Shown in pieces: positions 34,528 to 43,417 of a stretch of 55,230 nucleotides of DNA. The notes beneath the pieces are model-generated. The model did no database searches. It was given only the letters and a program-made list of their open reading frames with translations, and had not been told where the DNA came from. Position 1 is the stretch's first letter. Every line of letters starts with the position of its first letter. The stretch covers positions 1 to 55,230 of the forward strand of contig NZ_MTAV01000174.1 in the NCBI RefSeq assembly GCF_002154695.1, read 5' to 3'. The DNA comes from Nostoc sp. T09. GTDB taxonomy: Bacteria; Cyanobacteriota; Cyanobacteriia; Cyanobacteriales; Nostocaceae. The translations under genes and the position numbers were made by a program.

Positions 34528-35811
34528 TTAATTTTTTCCTGTAGTTGTGGTGCCCCTAGCAGTAATTTGTTTGCCTAGCACTTCTACTGCTTTAGCGAAT
34601 TGAGGATCTTGTAGGGTGGCAAGTTTGTCACGCTCGTTTAGCCATAACTCTTGCCTTTGCGCATCGGTCAAATCCAGCTTGACATCTGGATCAATCCCAT
34701 GCTTATTAATATCTTTACCATTTGGAGTATGGTATTTAGCAATTGTTACGGCTAATCCTGAGCCATCTTCTAAGGGGCGCACTGATTGTACTAAGCCCTT
34801 ACCAAATGTTTGAGTTCCCACTAAAGTAGCACGTTTGTTGTCCTGCAAAGCTCCAGAGAGGATCTCACTAGCACTGGCTGAGCCTTTATCTACCAACACT
34901 ACTAATGGCTTATTTGTTAAAGCACGTCCATTTGCTATTTCTCGCTCTTGCTCACCTTGGCGGTCAATAGTGGAGACAATTGTACCTGTATTCAGCCACA
35001 TCCGCGCAATTTCCACACTGGAGAATAGTAGACCACCAGGATTGCCACGCAAATCCAAAACATAACCAACAACTTGTTTGGTTTCTAAATTTTTGATGGC
35101 ATTTTGCATTTCCTTGCCTGCATTAGCGCTGAATTGGTTCAGACGTATATAGCCCAGATTCCCAGCTGGTGTTTGTTTTTGCGAGTATTTAACTGGATGA
35201 ATTTCAATGCGTGCTCGTTGAATTTCAAAATCTTTGGTTTGACCACTACGCCGAATAGTTAGTTTTACCTTCGTTCCTGCTTCACCGCGAATGAGGGATA
35301 CTGCCTTGTTAGTATCCATCCCCTCAGTACTGTTACCATCGATTTTAAGAATTTCATCCTTGGCTAAAATCCCAGCCTTAAATGCAGGAGTATCCTCAAT
35401 GGGGGCAATCACAACGAGCTGTTTCGTTTTTTCATCCTGACTGATTGTGATACCGATACCTGTTAGCTCTCCAGAGGTATCAACCTGCATATTTTTGAAT
35501 TCCTGCGGGTTCATGAACCGGGTATAGGGGTCATCTAGCTTTTTCAGCATTTCCCGGATGGACTTATAAGCTTCCTCTTTATTACTGTAAGACTTACTTA
35601 AATACTCCTTCCGTACAGCCTGCCAATCTACCTGATTAAAAGTACCGTCTACGTATTGACGCTGAACAACTTGCCAAACTTCGTCTATCAATTCCTTGGG
35701 ACTGTTATTTAAAGCCTGACCTCGTGAGTGAATGCCAAGGCTCGTAATAGCAATAGTTGAGAGCGTCACTGCCGTAGCACCCAAAACCAGCTTACTTTTT
35801 GTAATCACCAT
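34528..35811 (-). CDS. ctpA: Carboxyl-terminal processing protease (S41, CtpA-type)
   Basis: A 427-residue periplasmic/lumenal serine protease of the Ctp family, which includes the enzyme that trims the D1 precursor of PSII. N-terminal signal or anchor (KLVLGATAVTLSTIAITSLG), a PDZ domain at about 110-200 (GIGITISQ through VKLTIRR) and the S41 catalytic domain with Ser313 in KGSASASEIL and Lys338 in TQTFGKGLVQ (numbering from the ATG chosen). I took ATG 35811; an upstream GTG would add 22 residues. Cyanobacteria carry several paralogues (CtpA, B, C), so the exact paralogue and D1 as substrate are not certain. All catalytic residues are intact. Confidence 0.9.
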   Translation of the reverse strand: MVITKSKLVLGATAVTLSTIAITSLGIHSRGQALNNSPKELIDEVWQVVQRQYVDGTFNQVDWQAVRKEYLSKSYSNKEEAYKSIREMLKKLDDPYTRFMNPQEFKNMQVDTSGELTGIGITISQDEKTKQLVVIAPIEDTPAFKAGILAKDEILKIDGNSTEGMDTNKAVSLIRGEAGTKVKLTIRRSGQTKDFEIQRARIEIHPVKYSQKQTPAGNLGYIRLNQFSANAGKEMQNAIKNLETKQVVGYVLDLRGNPGGLLFSSVEIARMWLNTGTIVSTIDRQGEQEREIANGRALTNKPLVVLVDKGSASASEILSGALQDNKRATLVGTQTFGKGLVQSVRPLEDGSGLAVTIAKYHTPNGKDINKHGIDPDVKLDLTDAQRQELWLNERDKLATLQDPQFAKAVEVLGKQITARGTTTTGKN

Positions 35812-35957
35812 AATGACAGCTGCGCCAGAGGAAAAATTTTGTATAGTCAGTATGCTCAATCTAACACAGGGTATCACTGTAACAGACGAGCATGTATTCT
35901 TATTACAGCAAAATACTTGGCAATCCGGCGACCCTTGTGGTCGCCGTTACTAAAACT

Positions 35958-37184
35958 TTAAGGTTCTACCCAGCGTCCATCTGCCTTGATGAGGTTAATT
36001 AATTCCTCTACACCTTTGTCTTCTGGGACTTTTTTAATTTCTTCTCTGCCACGATATAAAGAAATATAACCAGGAGTCTTGCCTACGTATCCATAGTCAG
36101 CATCTGCCATTTCTCCGGGGCCATTTACAATACAACCCATAACTGCTATGTCTAGCCCTGTTAAATGCTTGGTTGCTTCTCGGACTTTGTGCAGTACTTC
36201 TTCTAGGTTAAATAAAGTACGTCCGCAGGAAGGACAAGCGACATATTCCACCATAGTTTTCCGCAAACCCAAGGCTTGCAGAATGCTGTAACAGACGGGA
36301 ATTTCTTTTTCTGGTGCTTCTGTAAGCGAGACCCGAATTGTGTCGCCAATGCCATCAGCCAGCAATGTGGCAATGCCAGCTGTAGATTTAATTCGCCCGT
36401 ATTCCCCATCACCGGCTTCTGTGACGCCCAAATGCAGGGGATAATCCATTCCCAACTCATCCATGCGCTTGGCGATCAGACGATAAGCAGCTACCATGAC
36501 TGGTACTCGCGAGGCCTTCATCGAAATTACCAAATTGTGAAAGTTTAGAGATTCACAAATGCGAATGAATTCCAAAGCCGATTCCACCATTCCTTCTGGG
36601 GTATCGCCGTAAGTAAATAGCATTCTCTCAGCCAGAGAACCATGATTTACCCCGATACGCATGGCTTTACCTTGATCTCTTAAAGATACGACCAAAGGTG
36701 CTAGGGTTTCGCGGATTTTTTCGCCAATTTCATCAAATTCCGCATTGGTATATTCATTTCTATTAGTATTTGGCTTTTCAAACACATACAAACCAGGATT
36801 AATCCGTACTTTCTCGATGTGCTTGGCAACTTCCAAAGCGATTTTCATGCCGTTGTGATGCACATCAGCAACAATGGGCACATCTCGGTAGGATTTAATG
36901 AGTTTTTGTTTAATTTCCGCTAAAGCTTTGGCATGAGCCATACTTGGCACAGTAACGCGGACAATTTCGCAGCCAATCTCGTGTAGACGACGAATAGCTG
37001 CTACAGAACCATCGATATCTAGGGTGTCTTCATTAATCATTGACTGCACCACCACAGGGTAGCCACCGCCAATGGTGACATCTCCTACCTTTACCGGACG
37101 GGTTTTACGCCGCTTAATTGTTGTATCAAAGGTGGGTTCGCTAGATGTGGTGTTTACAGTTGTAACTGTGGGCAGAGTTTGCAT
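35958..37184 (-). CDS. ispG: 4-hydroxy-3-methylbut-2-enyl diphosphate synthase
   Basis: IspG (GcpE), the penultimate enzyme of the MEP isoprenoid pathway, reducing MEcPP to HMBPP, with ferredoxin as electron source in cyanobacteria. Blocks: [20 protein letters not shown] at the start of the TIM-barrel domain, [30 protein letters not shown], and the C-terminal [4Fe-4S] domain with [10 protein letters not shown] and [18 protein letters not shown] providing the three cysteines. ATG 37184 gives 408 residues, the usual cyanobacterial size; a TTG start at 37229 would add 15. Same strand as ctpA, 146 bp apart. ispD of the same pathway lies 6 kb away. Confidence 0.96.
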   Translation of the reverse strand: MQTLPTVTTVNTTSSEPTFDTTIKRRKTRPVKVGDVTIGGGYPVVVQSMINEDTLDIDGSVAAIRRLHEIGCEIVRVTVPSMAHAKALAEIKQKLIKSYRDVPIVADVHHNGMKIALEVAKHIEKVRINPGLYVFEKPNTNRNEYTNAEFDEIGEKIRETLAPLVVSLRDQGKAMRIGVNHGSLAERMLFTYGDTPEGMVESALEFIRICESLNFHNLVISMKASRVPVMVAAYRLIAKRMDELGMDYPLHLGVTEAGDGEYGRIKSTAGIATLLADGIGDTIRVSLTEAPEKEIPVCYSILQALGLRKTMVEYVACPSCGRTLFNLEEVLHKVREATKHLTGLDIAVMGCIVNGPGEMADADYGYVGKTPGYISLYRGREEIKKVPEDKGVEELINLIKADGRWVEP

Positions 37185-37838
37185 AACCTCATTAGGTAAA
37201 TTTGCTGTAGCGAAAATATCAAATTTCAAAATCTCTGTTTCTCAGATTGCCACAGCTGGGGCGATTTTAGTCAATGAGGGAGTAAAAAAAACATAAAGTG
37301 AGAAAAAAGCAGAAATAAAGGAGATTTATCGATTTTTCTCTTAACCGGAAATAGACAATTTACTAGCTTTTGCTACCAAGTAGCGATCGCGCTGTTACTG
37401 AGTTACAAATGCTATGACTGACGTCAATTAGTTTATAAAATCAAGTTTCATACTCTTTATCTGCTTAGATGTATCAAGGAGCGGCTTTAATTACCACGGT
37501 ATTTTAGGAGTATATAATTAACAAACTGCATCGGTAGGGATGAAATAAATGAATAAATTATTATTTATCATCATTAATAATTAAAATATCAATATCTATG
37601 TCAGCTAATATAAAGTCATTATTTTATTTTAAAAAATTAACTATCTCTTCTTTAGCTTCATCCAGATGCTGAGCAATCTCTTTAATTTTTTAACTAAATA
37701 CTGTCTAGTTTGACAGCGCTTATGTCAACACTAGAAAAATCTCTTTCACCTGCTGTGTAAAGTCTGAGTAATTCATCCTGGTTAATAAGAGCGATCGCCA
37801 TCAAAATCAAGCTATTATATCTGTTACTAAATTGTCTG
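37185..37838. other. Intergenic region with gene remnants
   Basis: About 650 bases between ispG and the toxin-antitoxin pair. The first part (to about 37540) holds the ispG promoter and one HIP1 site; 37540-37690 is AT-rich and on the minus strand includes a stop-bounded 21-codon stretch ending EAKEEIVNFLK (37627-37690) that looks like the tail of a lost gene. A separate short remnant follows at 37694-37801. Confidence 0.45.
37694..37801 (-). pseudogene. Remnant of a pentapeptide-repeat gene start
   Basis: A 35-codon frame starting at ATG reads MAIALINQDELLRLYTAGER, then DFSSVDISAVKLDSI before a TAG. The ending is the beginning of a pentapeptide-repeat solenoid, which in intact relatives continues for dozens of repeats (pattern FSGVDLSGVxL). 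Here it stops after two or three units, so I read it as the 5' stub of a truncated gene. It has no clear ribosome binding site. Confidence 0.5.
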
Positions 37839-38063
37839 ATGCCTATGCTAGAACAAACATTAATATTTCAAAAAGCTTTAGAAGCAGTAGAAGCACTAGA
37901 TCCAGAAGCTCAAGCTATGCTTGTGGATATCATTCAAAAGCGTCTTAAAAGGCAAAGACGGGATAATTTATTAACACAAATTGTGCAAGCAGAGAATGAT
38001 TACGCTCAGGGTAATATCCGGCGTGGTTCAGTTGCAGATTTAATTGCGGAGTTGGACGAGTGA
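37839..38063 (+). CDS. Antitoxin of RelE/YafQ-type toxin-antitoxin pair
   Basis: A 74-residue acidic/basic helical protein (ALEAVEALDPEAQAMLVDII, then IQKRLKRQRRDNLLTQIVQA) ending GSVADLIAELDE. The arrangement, an N-terminal helical DNA-binding or dimerisation part and a C-terminal acidic tail that would wrap the toxin, is typical of small type II antitoxins common in cyanobacteria. Its stop overlaps the start of the toxin gene in GTGA, so the pair is translationally coupled. A second Met two codons in is an alternative start. Function is inferred mainly from the neighbour. Confidence 0.8.
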   Translation: MPMLEQTLIFQKALEAVEALDPEAQAMLVDIIQKRLKRQRRDNLLTQIVQAENDYAQGNIRRGSVADLIAELDE

Positions 38064-38338
38064 AAAATTTAGTTTGGAGTAAAACATTTGTTCGTGCTTT
38101 TAAATATGTGGTTAATAAAAATCCTGAATTTCGGTTTCAAATTGAGGAAATATTGGATCAAATAGCTGAAGATCCATTTCAACAAAGTTTAGGTAGTCAT
38201 AAATTAAAAGATGATTTGTTAGGTAGATGGTCATGCTCGATTAATTATAATACTCGGATTTTATTTAAGTTTGTTGTTAATCCAGAGTTAGGAGAGGAAG
38301 AAATATTATTATTGACTCTAGATCATCGTGAATTTTAA
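38060..38338 (+). CDS. RelE/ParE superfamily toxin (YafQ-like)
   Basis: A 92-residue basic protein with the RelE/ParE fold pattern: WSKTFVRAFKYVVNKNPEFR, then EILDQIAEDPFQQSLGSHKL, LLGRWSCSINYNTRILFKFV and the final beta strand LLLTLDHREF. Members such as YafQ and RelE cut mRNA in the ribosome. The HREF terminus and Arg residues fit the family; the usual catalytic His near the C terminus is present in DHREF. It starts at GTG overlapping the antitoxin stop by four bases. The pair is likely a mobile or stress-related module. Confidence 0.85.
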   Translation: MKNLVWSKTFVRAFKYVVNKNPEFRFQIEEILDQIAEDPFQQSLGSHKLKDDLLGRWSCSINYNTRILFKFVVNPELGEEEILLLTLDHREF

Positions 38339-38392
38339 ATAAATCAAAACTGAATTTGAAGAACTAAGTTAAAAATAAAGGACTGATTTTAT

Positions 38393-39430
38393 ATGAATAC
38401 TCAAACTACAACTCAACTCTCAATACCCCCACACTTCAACTTGGAAAAAGTGGGCGAAGTCTGGCGCGTCCCCTATCAAGAACTCGCATCAGAAGCTGAA
38501 GCATGGGCACAAAAACTCAATATTCAACCAGCAGCTTTTGATAAACGCCGTATTTGTTTACTTTTAATTGATGTCCAAAATACTTTCTGTATCCCTGGAT
38601 TTGAATTATTTGTAGAAGGAAAATCTGGCACGGGTGCAGTAGAAGATAATCAGCGTTTGTGTGAATTTATTTATCGTAATTTAGGAGTAATTACAACAAT
38701 TGTGCCAACGATGGATACTCACACAGCAATGCAAATTTTTCATCCTATTTTTTGGATAAATGCCGCTGGAGAGCACCCGATACCAGCAGCTACAAGCATT
38801 ACCCCAACAGATCTAGAACAAGGAATCTGGAAAGTTAACCCAGCAGTTGCTAATAGTATTACTAAGGGCGATTATGAATTATTGAAAAAACATGCTTATC
38901 ATTATGTTAAGCAGCTAAGTCAAGATGGAAAATACCCTCTCACAGTTTGGCCTTACCATTCAATGTTAGGCGGAATTGGTCATGCTTTAGTTTCATCAGT
39001 AGAAGCAGCAATATTTTTCCACTGCATTGCGCGTCAGAGTCTAACACAATTTGAAATTAAAGGTGATAATCCCTTAACCGAGAATTATTCTGTATTACGC
39101 CCAGAGGTATTAATAGGTTTTGATCAAAATCCACTTGCTCAAAAAAACACGCGTTTAATTCAGCAACTTTTAGAGTTTGATGCTGTAATTATTGGCGGTC
39201 AAGCTAAAAGTCATTGTGTAGCTTGGACAATTGACGATTTATTAACAGAAATTAAACAGATAGATGCTAACTTGGCTAAAAAAGTTTATCTGTTAGAAGA
39301 TTGTACTTCTGCTGTTGTTGTTCCTGGCGTTGTTGACTACACAGAACAGGCAGATGCAGCCTTTGCCAGATTTGCCGCAGCAGGAATGCATATTATAAAA
39401 TCTACCGACCCGATCCAATCCTTTTTTTAA
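38393..39430 (+). CDS. Isochorismatase-like cysteine hydrolase
   Basis: A 345-residue cysteine hydrolase of the nicotinamidase/isochorismatase superfamily. The catalytic set is visible: Asp60 in LLLIDVQNTFCIPG, a lysine in the central segment (HAYHYVKQLSQDGKYPLTVW) and the nucleophile Cys near 275 in GGQAKSHCVAWTIDDL; TMDTHTAMQIFHP supplies the metal-binding-like Asp/His region. It is longer than the typical 180-220 residues because of an about 30-residue N-terminal lead and insertions. Lies 54 bp after the toxin gene but there is no functional link in sight. Substrate unknown (nicotinamide is one possibility). Confidence 0.85.
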   Translation: MNTQTTTQLSIPPHFNLEKVGEVWRVPYQELASEAEAWAQKLNIQPAAFDKRRICLLLIDVQNTFCIPGFELFVEGKSGTGAVEDNQRLCEFIYRNLGVITTIVPTMDTHTAMQIFHPIFWINAAGEHPIPAATSITPTDLEQGIWKVNPAVANSITKGDYELLKKHAYHYVKQLSQDGKYPLTVWPYHSMLGGIGHALVSSVEAAIFFHCIARQSLTQFEIKGDNPLTENYSVLRPEVLIGFDQNPLAQKNTRLIQQLLEFDAVIIGGQAKSHCVAWTIDDLLTEIKQIDANLAKKVYLLEDCTSAVVVPGVVDYTEQADAAFARFAAAGMHIIKSTDPIQSFF

Positions 39431-39491
39431 CGCAGAGGAACGCAAAGTTTTCGCAAAGGAACACAGAGATTGTTCTGCGAAACTCTGCGTT
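39429..39491. repeat. Intergenic inverted repeat (AACGCAGAG type)
   Basis: The 9-bp arms AACGCAGAG (39429-39437) and CTCTGCGTT (39483-39491) enclose a sequence rich in CGCAAAG motifs. This element type recurs between cyanobacterial genes and here fills the gap between convergent genes, possibly working as a bidirectional transcription end. Confidence 0.6.
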
Positions 39492-39503
39492 TGAAAATAA
39501 GTC

Positions 39504-40385
39504 TTATTTGGTGAGATAACTCTTTGGATCTTGGGCAGCCCAACCCAGAGATGAGGTAGAACGTACTTCAAAATGAAGATGTGATTGTTTGGCAGCAGGT
39601 TGTCCAGTAGTGCCGACTGTTCCTAACAAATCTCCTTTTTTCACTGGCTGACCGACACTTACCTTAATACTGTCAAGATGGGCGTAGCGGCTTTGGAGTC
39701 CGCCACCGTGATTGATGATGACTAACTTGCCATAAGTACCTTGTTCGCTGGCAAAGGCTACAGTTCCAGGTGCGATCGCTTGCACAGGTGTGCCTACAGC
39801 TGCTAGCAAATCTACCCCACTATGAAAGAAGACTTCACCTGTGGTGGGATGAATTTGCCAGCCATAAGGTAAGCCTACAGTTGTAACTGCTGGCAAAGGA
39901 TAGCCACTGATTTGAGTAGTCGATGGAGTTGGGGTGCGAGACGCAGTTAAAGGACGATTTGGTAAGCCATTCACCCCAGGAACAAACACAACTCTGGGGT
40001 TTTGCTGACAGCCATTCACTTCAAACATTGCATCAGCACGAACTTTATACTTGGCTGCTACTTGTCGCCACGTTTGACCCTGAGGCACTTCTACAACAAT
40101 TCCATTGTAGGGAGGAATCTGAAGTTCGCTGCCAACAGTCACTGTACCGTTTTTCACAGCAGGATTCATGCTAATAATAGTTGCAGGATTGAGATTATAG
40201 AGTTGCGCTATACTCTCTAGCGTTTCACCACGAGCAACTACATGGCGCTGGAAACGAGATAGGGCAGGAGGAGTCGGGCAACTCTCTACAGCAGCATTGG
40301 CACTTTGTAAGTCTGGGAGTATGAATCCTAGCCCCAAAGCGCTGACTAAACCACAGATAAACACTAGACGGTAGGGACGAGTCAT
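39504..40385 (-). CDS. LysM and M23 (LytM) domain peptidoglycan peptidase
   Basis: A 293-residue exported cell-wall protein. After a signal or anchor helix (LVFICGLVSALGLGFILP) come two LysM-like modules, about 48-93 (HVVARGETLESIAQLYNLNP) and about 97-143 (VPQGQTWRQVAAKYKV), and an M23 domain from about 170 to the end. The zinc ligands are in FHSGVDLLA (His, Asp) and SHLHFEV (HxH), so the enzyme looks active as an endopeptidase against peptide cross-links. YGWQIHPTTGEVFFHSGVDL is the family's usual opening with a retained first His. Such proteins act in wall remodelling and septum splitting. Convergent with the cysteine hydrolase gene. Confidence 0.92.
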   Translation of the reverse strand: MTRPYRLVFICGLVSALGLGFILPDLQSANAAVESCPTPPALSRFQRHVVARGETLESIAQLYNLNPATIISMNPAVKNGTVTVGSELQIPPYNGIVVEVPQGQTWRQVAAKYKVRADAMFEVNGCQQNPRVVFVPGVNGLPNRPLTASRTPTPSTTQISGYPLPAVTTVGLPYGWQIHPTTGEVFFHSGVDLLAAVGTPVQAIAPGTVAFASEQGTYGKLVIINHGGGLQSRYAHLDSIKVSVGQPVKKGDLLGTVGTTGQPAAKQSHLHFEVRSTSSLGWAAQDPKSYLTK

Positions 40386-40622
40386 GTGTACCAGTAAAGA
40401 GAGCGTTAATTCTAGATTTTAAATTGGGTATTGAAGATTAGAAGCGGACTGGGGGCTAGTAGTTCCCTCTAAGTATGCTTAAGCGCTATGAAGAGAAAGA
40501 AGAATTACTTATTTTTTTCAGTTTTTCTTGACTGTTCTGTCAAATTGATCTGTCCACTTGCTGTTTGCTTGACTAAACTTAGAAATTAGCAACTGCATTG
40601 CTGTCATTAAAGCGGAATTATT

Positions 40623-41831
40623 ATGAAGTTATCTTTAAAGCAACTGGCCGTCTATATATCTTTACTGATAATCGGTGGCGGTGCAGGTTGGTTAGGTAGT
40701 CGCTATCTCCTGCCAAAACGTTACTCTTTTCAAGAACTAAAAAATGTTACAGTTGCTTTGCCTCCAGAATCCGTAGCTCCTAATCCTGGGAGCGGACCTG
40801 TTGGCGCGACTGGGGGCGATAATGTGAATTTTATTGCCACAGCTGTGCAAAAAGTCGGCCCAGCTGTAGTGCGAATTAATGCCACCCGCAAAGTAGCAAA
40901 TCCAATTTCCGACGCGTTAAAAAATCCCCTACTGCGTCGTTTCTTCGGTGAAGATGAGCAACCAATTCCGGAAGAGCGAATTGAACGCGGTACAGGGTCG
41001 GGATTCATATTAAGCGCTAATGGGGAATTATTGACTAATGCTCATGTAGTTGCAGATACAGACACAGTACAAGTCACCCTCAAGGATGGTCGGACTTTTG
41101 AGGGCAAGGTTTTGGGAGTGGATGCTGTCACAGATGTGGCAGTAGTTAAAATTCCAGCGAACAAATTGCCTATGGTAAAGCTGGGAAATTCGCAAAACTT
41201 AATCCCAGGTCAGTGGGCGATCGCTATTGGTAATCCTTTGGGTTTAGATAATACTGTCACTATTGGCATTATCAGCGCTACCGATCGCACTAGCGCTCAA
41301 GTTGGCGTTCCAGAAAAGCGAGTTAGCTTTATCCAAACTGATGCTGCAATTAACCCCGGTAACTCTGGGGGACCTTTGTTAAACGCCCAAGGCGAAGTTA
41401 TTGGTGTCAACACGGCTATTCGTGCTGATGCTCAAGGTCTTGGGTTTGCGATCCCCATTGAAACTGCTGCTCGAATTGCGAATGAACTATTTACCAAAGG
41501 GCGTGTAGAACATCCTTTTCTGGGGGTGGAAATGACAGATCTTTCTCCAGCTAAAAAACAGCAGATTAATCAAGAAAATCAGCTCAATATCCAGCAGGAT
41601 GCTGGTGTTGTGATTAAGGGCATCCTGGACAATTCGCCAGCAAAACGGGCAGGACTGCTTCCCGGAGACGTGATTCAAAAAATTAACCGCAAGCCAGTTA
41701 AAACCTCAGCCCAAGTACAGAGGCTAGTAGAGTCTAGTTCAGTTGGAGACATATTAGAAATCGAAGTCAGCCGCAACAGCAAAACCCAAATATTCAAAGT
41801 GCAATCAGGGGCTTATCCTCCGAAGAAGTAG
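40623..41831 (+). CDS. HtrA/Deg family serine protease with PDZ domain
   Basis: A 402-residue trypsin-like protease, membrane anchored by an N-terminal helix (AVYISLLIIGGGAGWLGSRY). The catalytic triad is His141 (LLTNAHVVAD), Asp171 (AVTDVAVVKI) and Ser248 (INPGNSGGPL), followed by one PDZ domain at about 295-395 (FLGVEMTDLS, SPAKRAGLLPGDVIQKI). Cyanobacteria have three such proteins (HtrA, HhoA, HhoB) with one PDZ domain that clear damaged proteins, including under light and heat stress; I cannot say which one this is. Its 3' end is convergent with the DUF760 gene. Confidence 0.94.
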   Translation: MKLSLKQLAVYISLLIIGGGAGWLGSRYLLPKRYSFQELKNVTVALPPESVAPNPGSGPVGATGGDNVNFIATAVQKVGPAVVRINATRKVANPISDALKNPLLRRFFGEDEQPIPEERIERGTGSGFILSANGELLTNAHVVADTDTVQVTLKDGRTFEGKVLGVDAVTDVAVVKIPANKLPMVKLGNSQNLIPGQWAIAIGNPLGLDNTVTIGIISATDRTSAQVGVPEKRVSFIQTDAAINPGNSGGPLLNAQGEVIGVNTAIRADAQGLGFAIPIETAARIANELFTKGRVEHPFLGVEMTDLSPAKKQQINQENQLNIQQDAGVVIKGILDNSPAKRAGLLPGDVIQKINRKPVKTSAQVQRLVESSSVGDILEIEVSRNSKTQIFKVQSGAYPPKK

Positions 41832-41859
41832 TTCATCGTTGTAAGTAGTGAACCTATGC

Positions 41860-41873
41860 CCCAAAATTTTGGG
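41860..41873. terminator. Possible bidirectional terminator
   Basis: A 14-bp perfect palindrome (CCCAAAATTTTGGG) lies in the 52-bp gap between the convergent stop codons of the HtrA-type protease and DUF760 genes. It is short, with A/T tracts inside the stem, so its strength is uncertain. Confidence 0.4.
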
Positions 41874-41883
41874 TAGAAATTGA

Positions 41884-42228
41884 CTATTGACTCGACAAAT
41901 GATCTAACTGCATTCTCTGTTCCATCTGGCGCAGGAAATAGCCTGTCATCATCGCTGAAGCCAAAAGACCCGCTAGATTTTCCCTATCTGTTGTGATTTG
42001 CACGTTGAAATTTTCTGAAGGTAGCATTCCCACCAGCCCTTGGACGTTTTGCGAAATAATTTGCTTAATTTCAGGGCTTACGGACTGGGCAACGCGAGCT
42101 AAAACTTCAGGCGACTGGTGCTGTAGATATTTGAGCAACTGATTGGGATTTTCCTCAAAGTAGTCGTTTAGAAGCTGGTTGGCTTGTTCCTCAGAGTTGT
42201 CATTGAGAAAGTCAGGATTAAACTCCAT
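41884..42228 (-). CDS. DUF760 domain protein
   Basis: A 114-residue acidic helical protein of the DUF760 family, present throughout cyanobacteria and in plastids. Typical elements are NQLLKYLQHQSPEVLARVAQ, SPEIKQIISQNVQGLVGMLP, VQITTDRENLAGLLASAMMT and GYFLRQMEQRMQL. Function is unknown; a plant plastid member has been described as a regulated thylakoid/stromal protein, but that cannot be carried over. It lies alone on the minus strand, convergent with the HtrA gene. Length is standard. Confidence 0.88.
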   Translation of the reverse strand: MEFNPDFLNDNSEEQANQLLNDYFEENPNQLLKYLQHQSPEVLARVAQSVSPEIKQIISQNVQGLVGMLPSENFNVQITTDRENLAGLLASAMMTGYFLRQMEQRMQLDHLSSQ

Positions 42229-42683
42229 TGGCAGTGTTTTGTAGCTTAGTTGCTGATTCTACTCTAAACCATAGTACAAGGGTAATGCATTCCCCACTGG
42301 TATAAGGCATGAACTCTATCCTGGGGAAGGCTGCTACCTGATTTACAGTAGAGAAAGTCTCATTTATCAGGATTTTTAGGCTCAACTTTACTGGCTAGCC
42401 TTGGTGTTGATCTTAGTAAATACTTCAGTAGCACTGCTAGAAGAGCTTTGCTTGATTATGTAGTCAAACAATTTTGGATTTTAGATTTTGCGGAAAGTTG
42501 CCAGGAGGGTTTCCCTCCGTAGCAAAATTTCCAAGACAGATTTTGGATTGACCCCTTAGATAAATCTGCTTGCTCTGTACCATCAAGGAATTATTACTCA
42601 GTGATGATCTCATAACTTGATCGGGGTTGAAAGGCTTTTATTTACTTTATAAGTACGAATGCCGCTTTTGTGTAAAAAATAGC
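42229..42683. other. Intergenic region between DUF760 gene and scpB
   Basis: About 450 bases, no gene. A perfect GGAGGGTTTCCCTCC hairpin at about 42508-42522, framed by GGAAAGTTGCCA and CAAAATTTCCAAG, resembles a dispersed palindromic repeat; a similar frame (AAAAGTTTCCAAGAG) occurs near 21117. The rest is ordinary AT-rich sequence with the promoter of the DUF760 gene. Confidence 0.5.
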
Positions 42684-43241
42684 TCACAATCCCACAATTT
42701 CTTCTGCTGTTGCCTCTGCGTTAAGTTCTAAATCCAGCTCTAGTTGTTGTTCTTTTTGATTTGTAGCTAATATCTGAGGAAGCTGCTCGATTTGAAAATA
42801 CTGATGAAATTTCGGTGTTACTTGTAGCGAGTAAGAGCGAGAGTCACTATCTCGGCGTTTTCTCACAAAACCGAGTTCTACAAGTTCAGGAACGTGTTGA
42901 TACACTCCCGAACCCCGCAGGTTAATCAAGTCGCTTTGGAGTATAGGGCTATTGAGGGCGATCGCGGCTAAAGTCCGCAATGCACCTAAACCTAATTCTA
43001 CGGGGATTAGTGTTTGCACTAAGTCGTGAAAATCAGACCGTAGTTGCAAACTATAACCATTTGGTGTCTCTACGACTTCTAGGGCGCTATCTCGGCGGGC
43101 CTAGTCGTCAATTAGTTCAATGATGCCTTCCTCAACCGTAGCCCGATCGCACGCGGCATACTCGGCGATTTCACCGAGCGACAAGGGCTTACCCTTTAAA
43201 TAGAGAATTGCTTCTATCTTCGTCGCTGTGGCTGTATTCAT
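42684..43241 (-). pseudogene. scpB: Segregation and condensation protein ScpB, interrupted by in-frame TAG
   Basis: Read on the minus strand from ATG 43241, the frame gives MNTATATKIEAILYLKGKPL and continues to ELIDD, then an in-frame TAG (43103-43101), after which the same frame continues without shift: ARRDSALEVVETPNGYSLQL, winged-helix segments (LGLGALRTLAAIALNSPILQ, NLRGSGVYQHVPELVELGFV) to the normal stop. The two parts together form a 185-codon ScpB, which with ScpA and SMC condenses chromosomes. The codon lost is probably a Tyr (TAT/TAC to TAG). No frameshift is involved. Either the gene is a very recent pseudogene, a suppressed/readthrough case, or a sequencing error; the downstream part could also be made from a TTG at 43049. 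Confidence 0.85.
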
Positions 43242-43283
43242 GAGTCGTTAGTCATTAGTCATTAGTCATTAGTCATTCGTCAT
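43242..43283. repeat. Heptamer STRR array at the scpB start
   Basis: Six consecutive heptamers, four of them exactly TAGTCAT, abut the scpB start codon directly. This is the classical STRR pattern of heterocystous cyanobacteria. It replaces whatever leader sequence scpB had, and no ribosome binding site is visible within it. Confidence 0.85.
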
Positions 43284-43417
43284 CTGTATTTGACAACTGA
43301 CACCTGACGAAAGACGAGTTCCAAGTGTGTGGGATATTATCATATTTATTTAAATACGTCAAGGTTGATTGAACCTTGCTAGTTTCCTTTGTGGCTCGTC
43401 CCTCGTCGATTTTTAGC

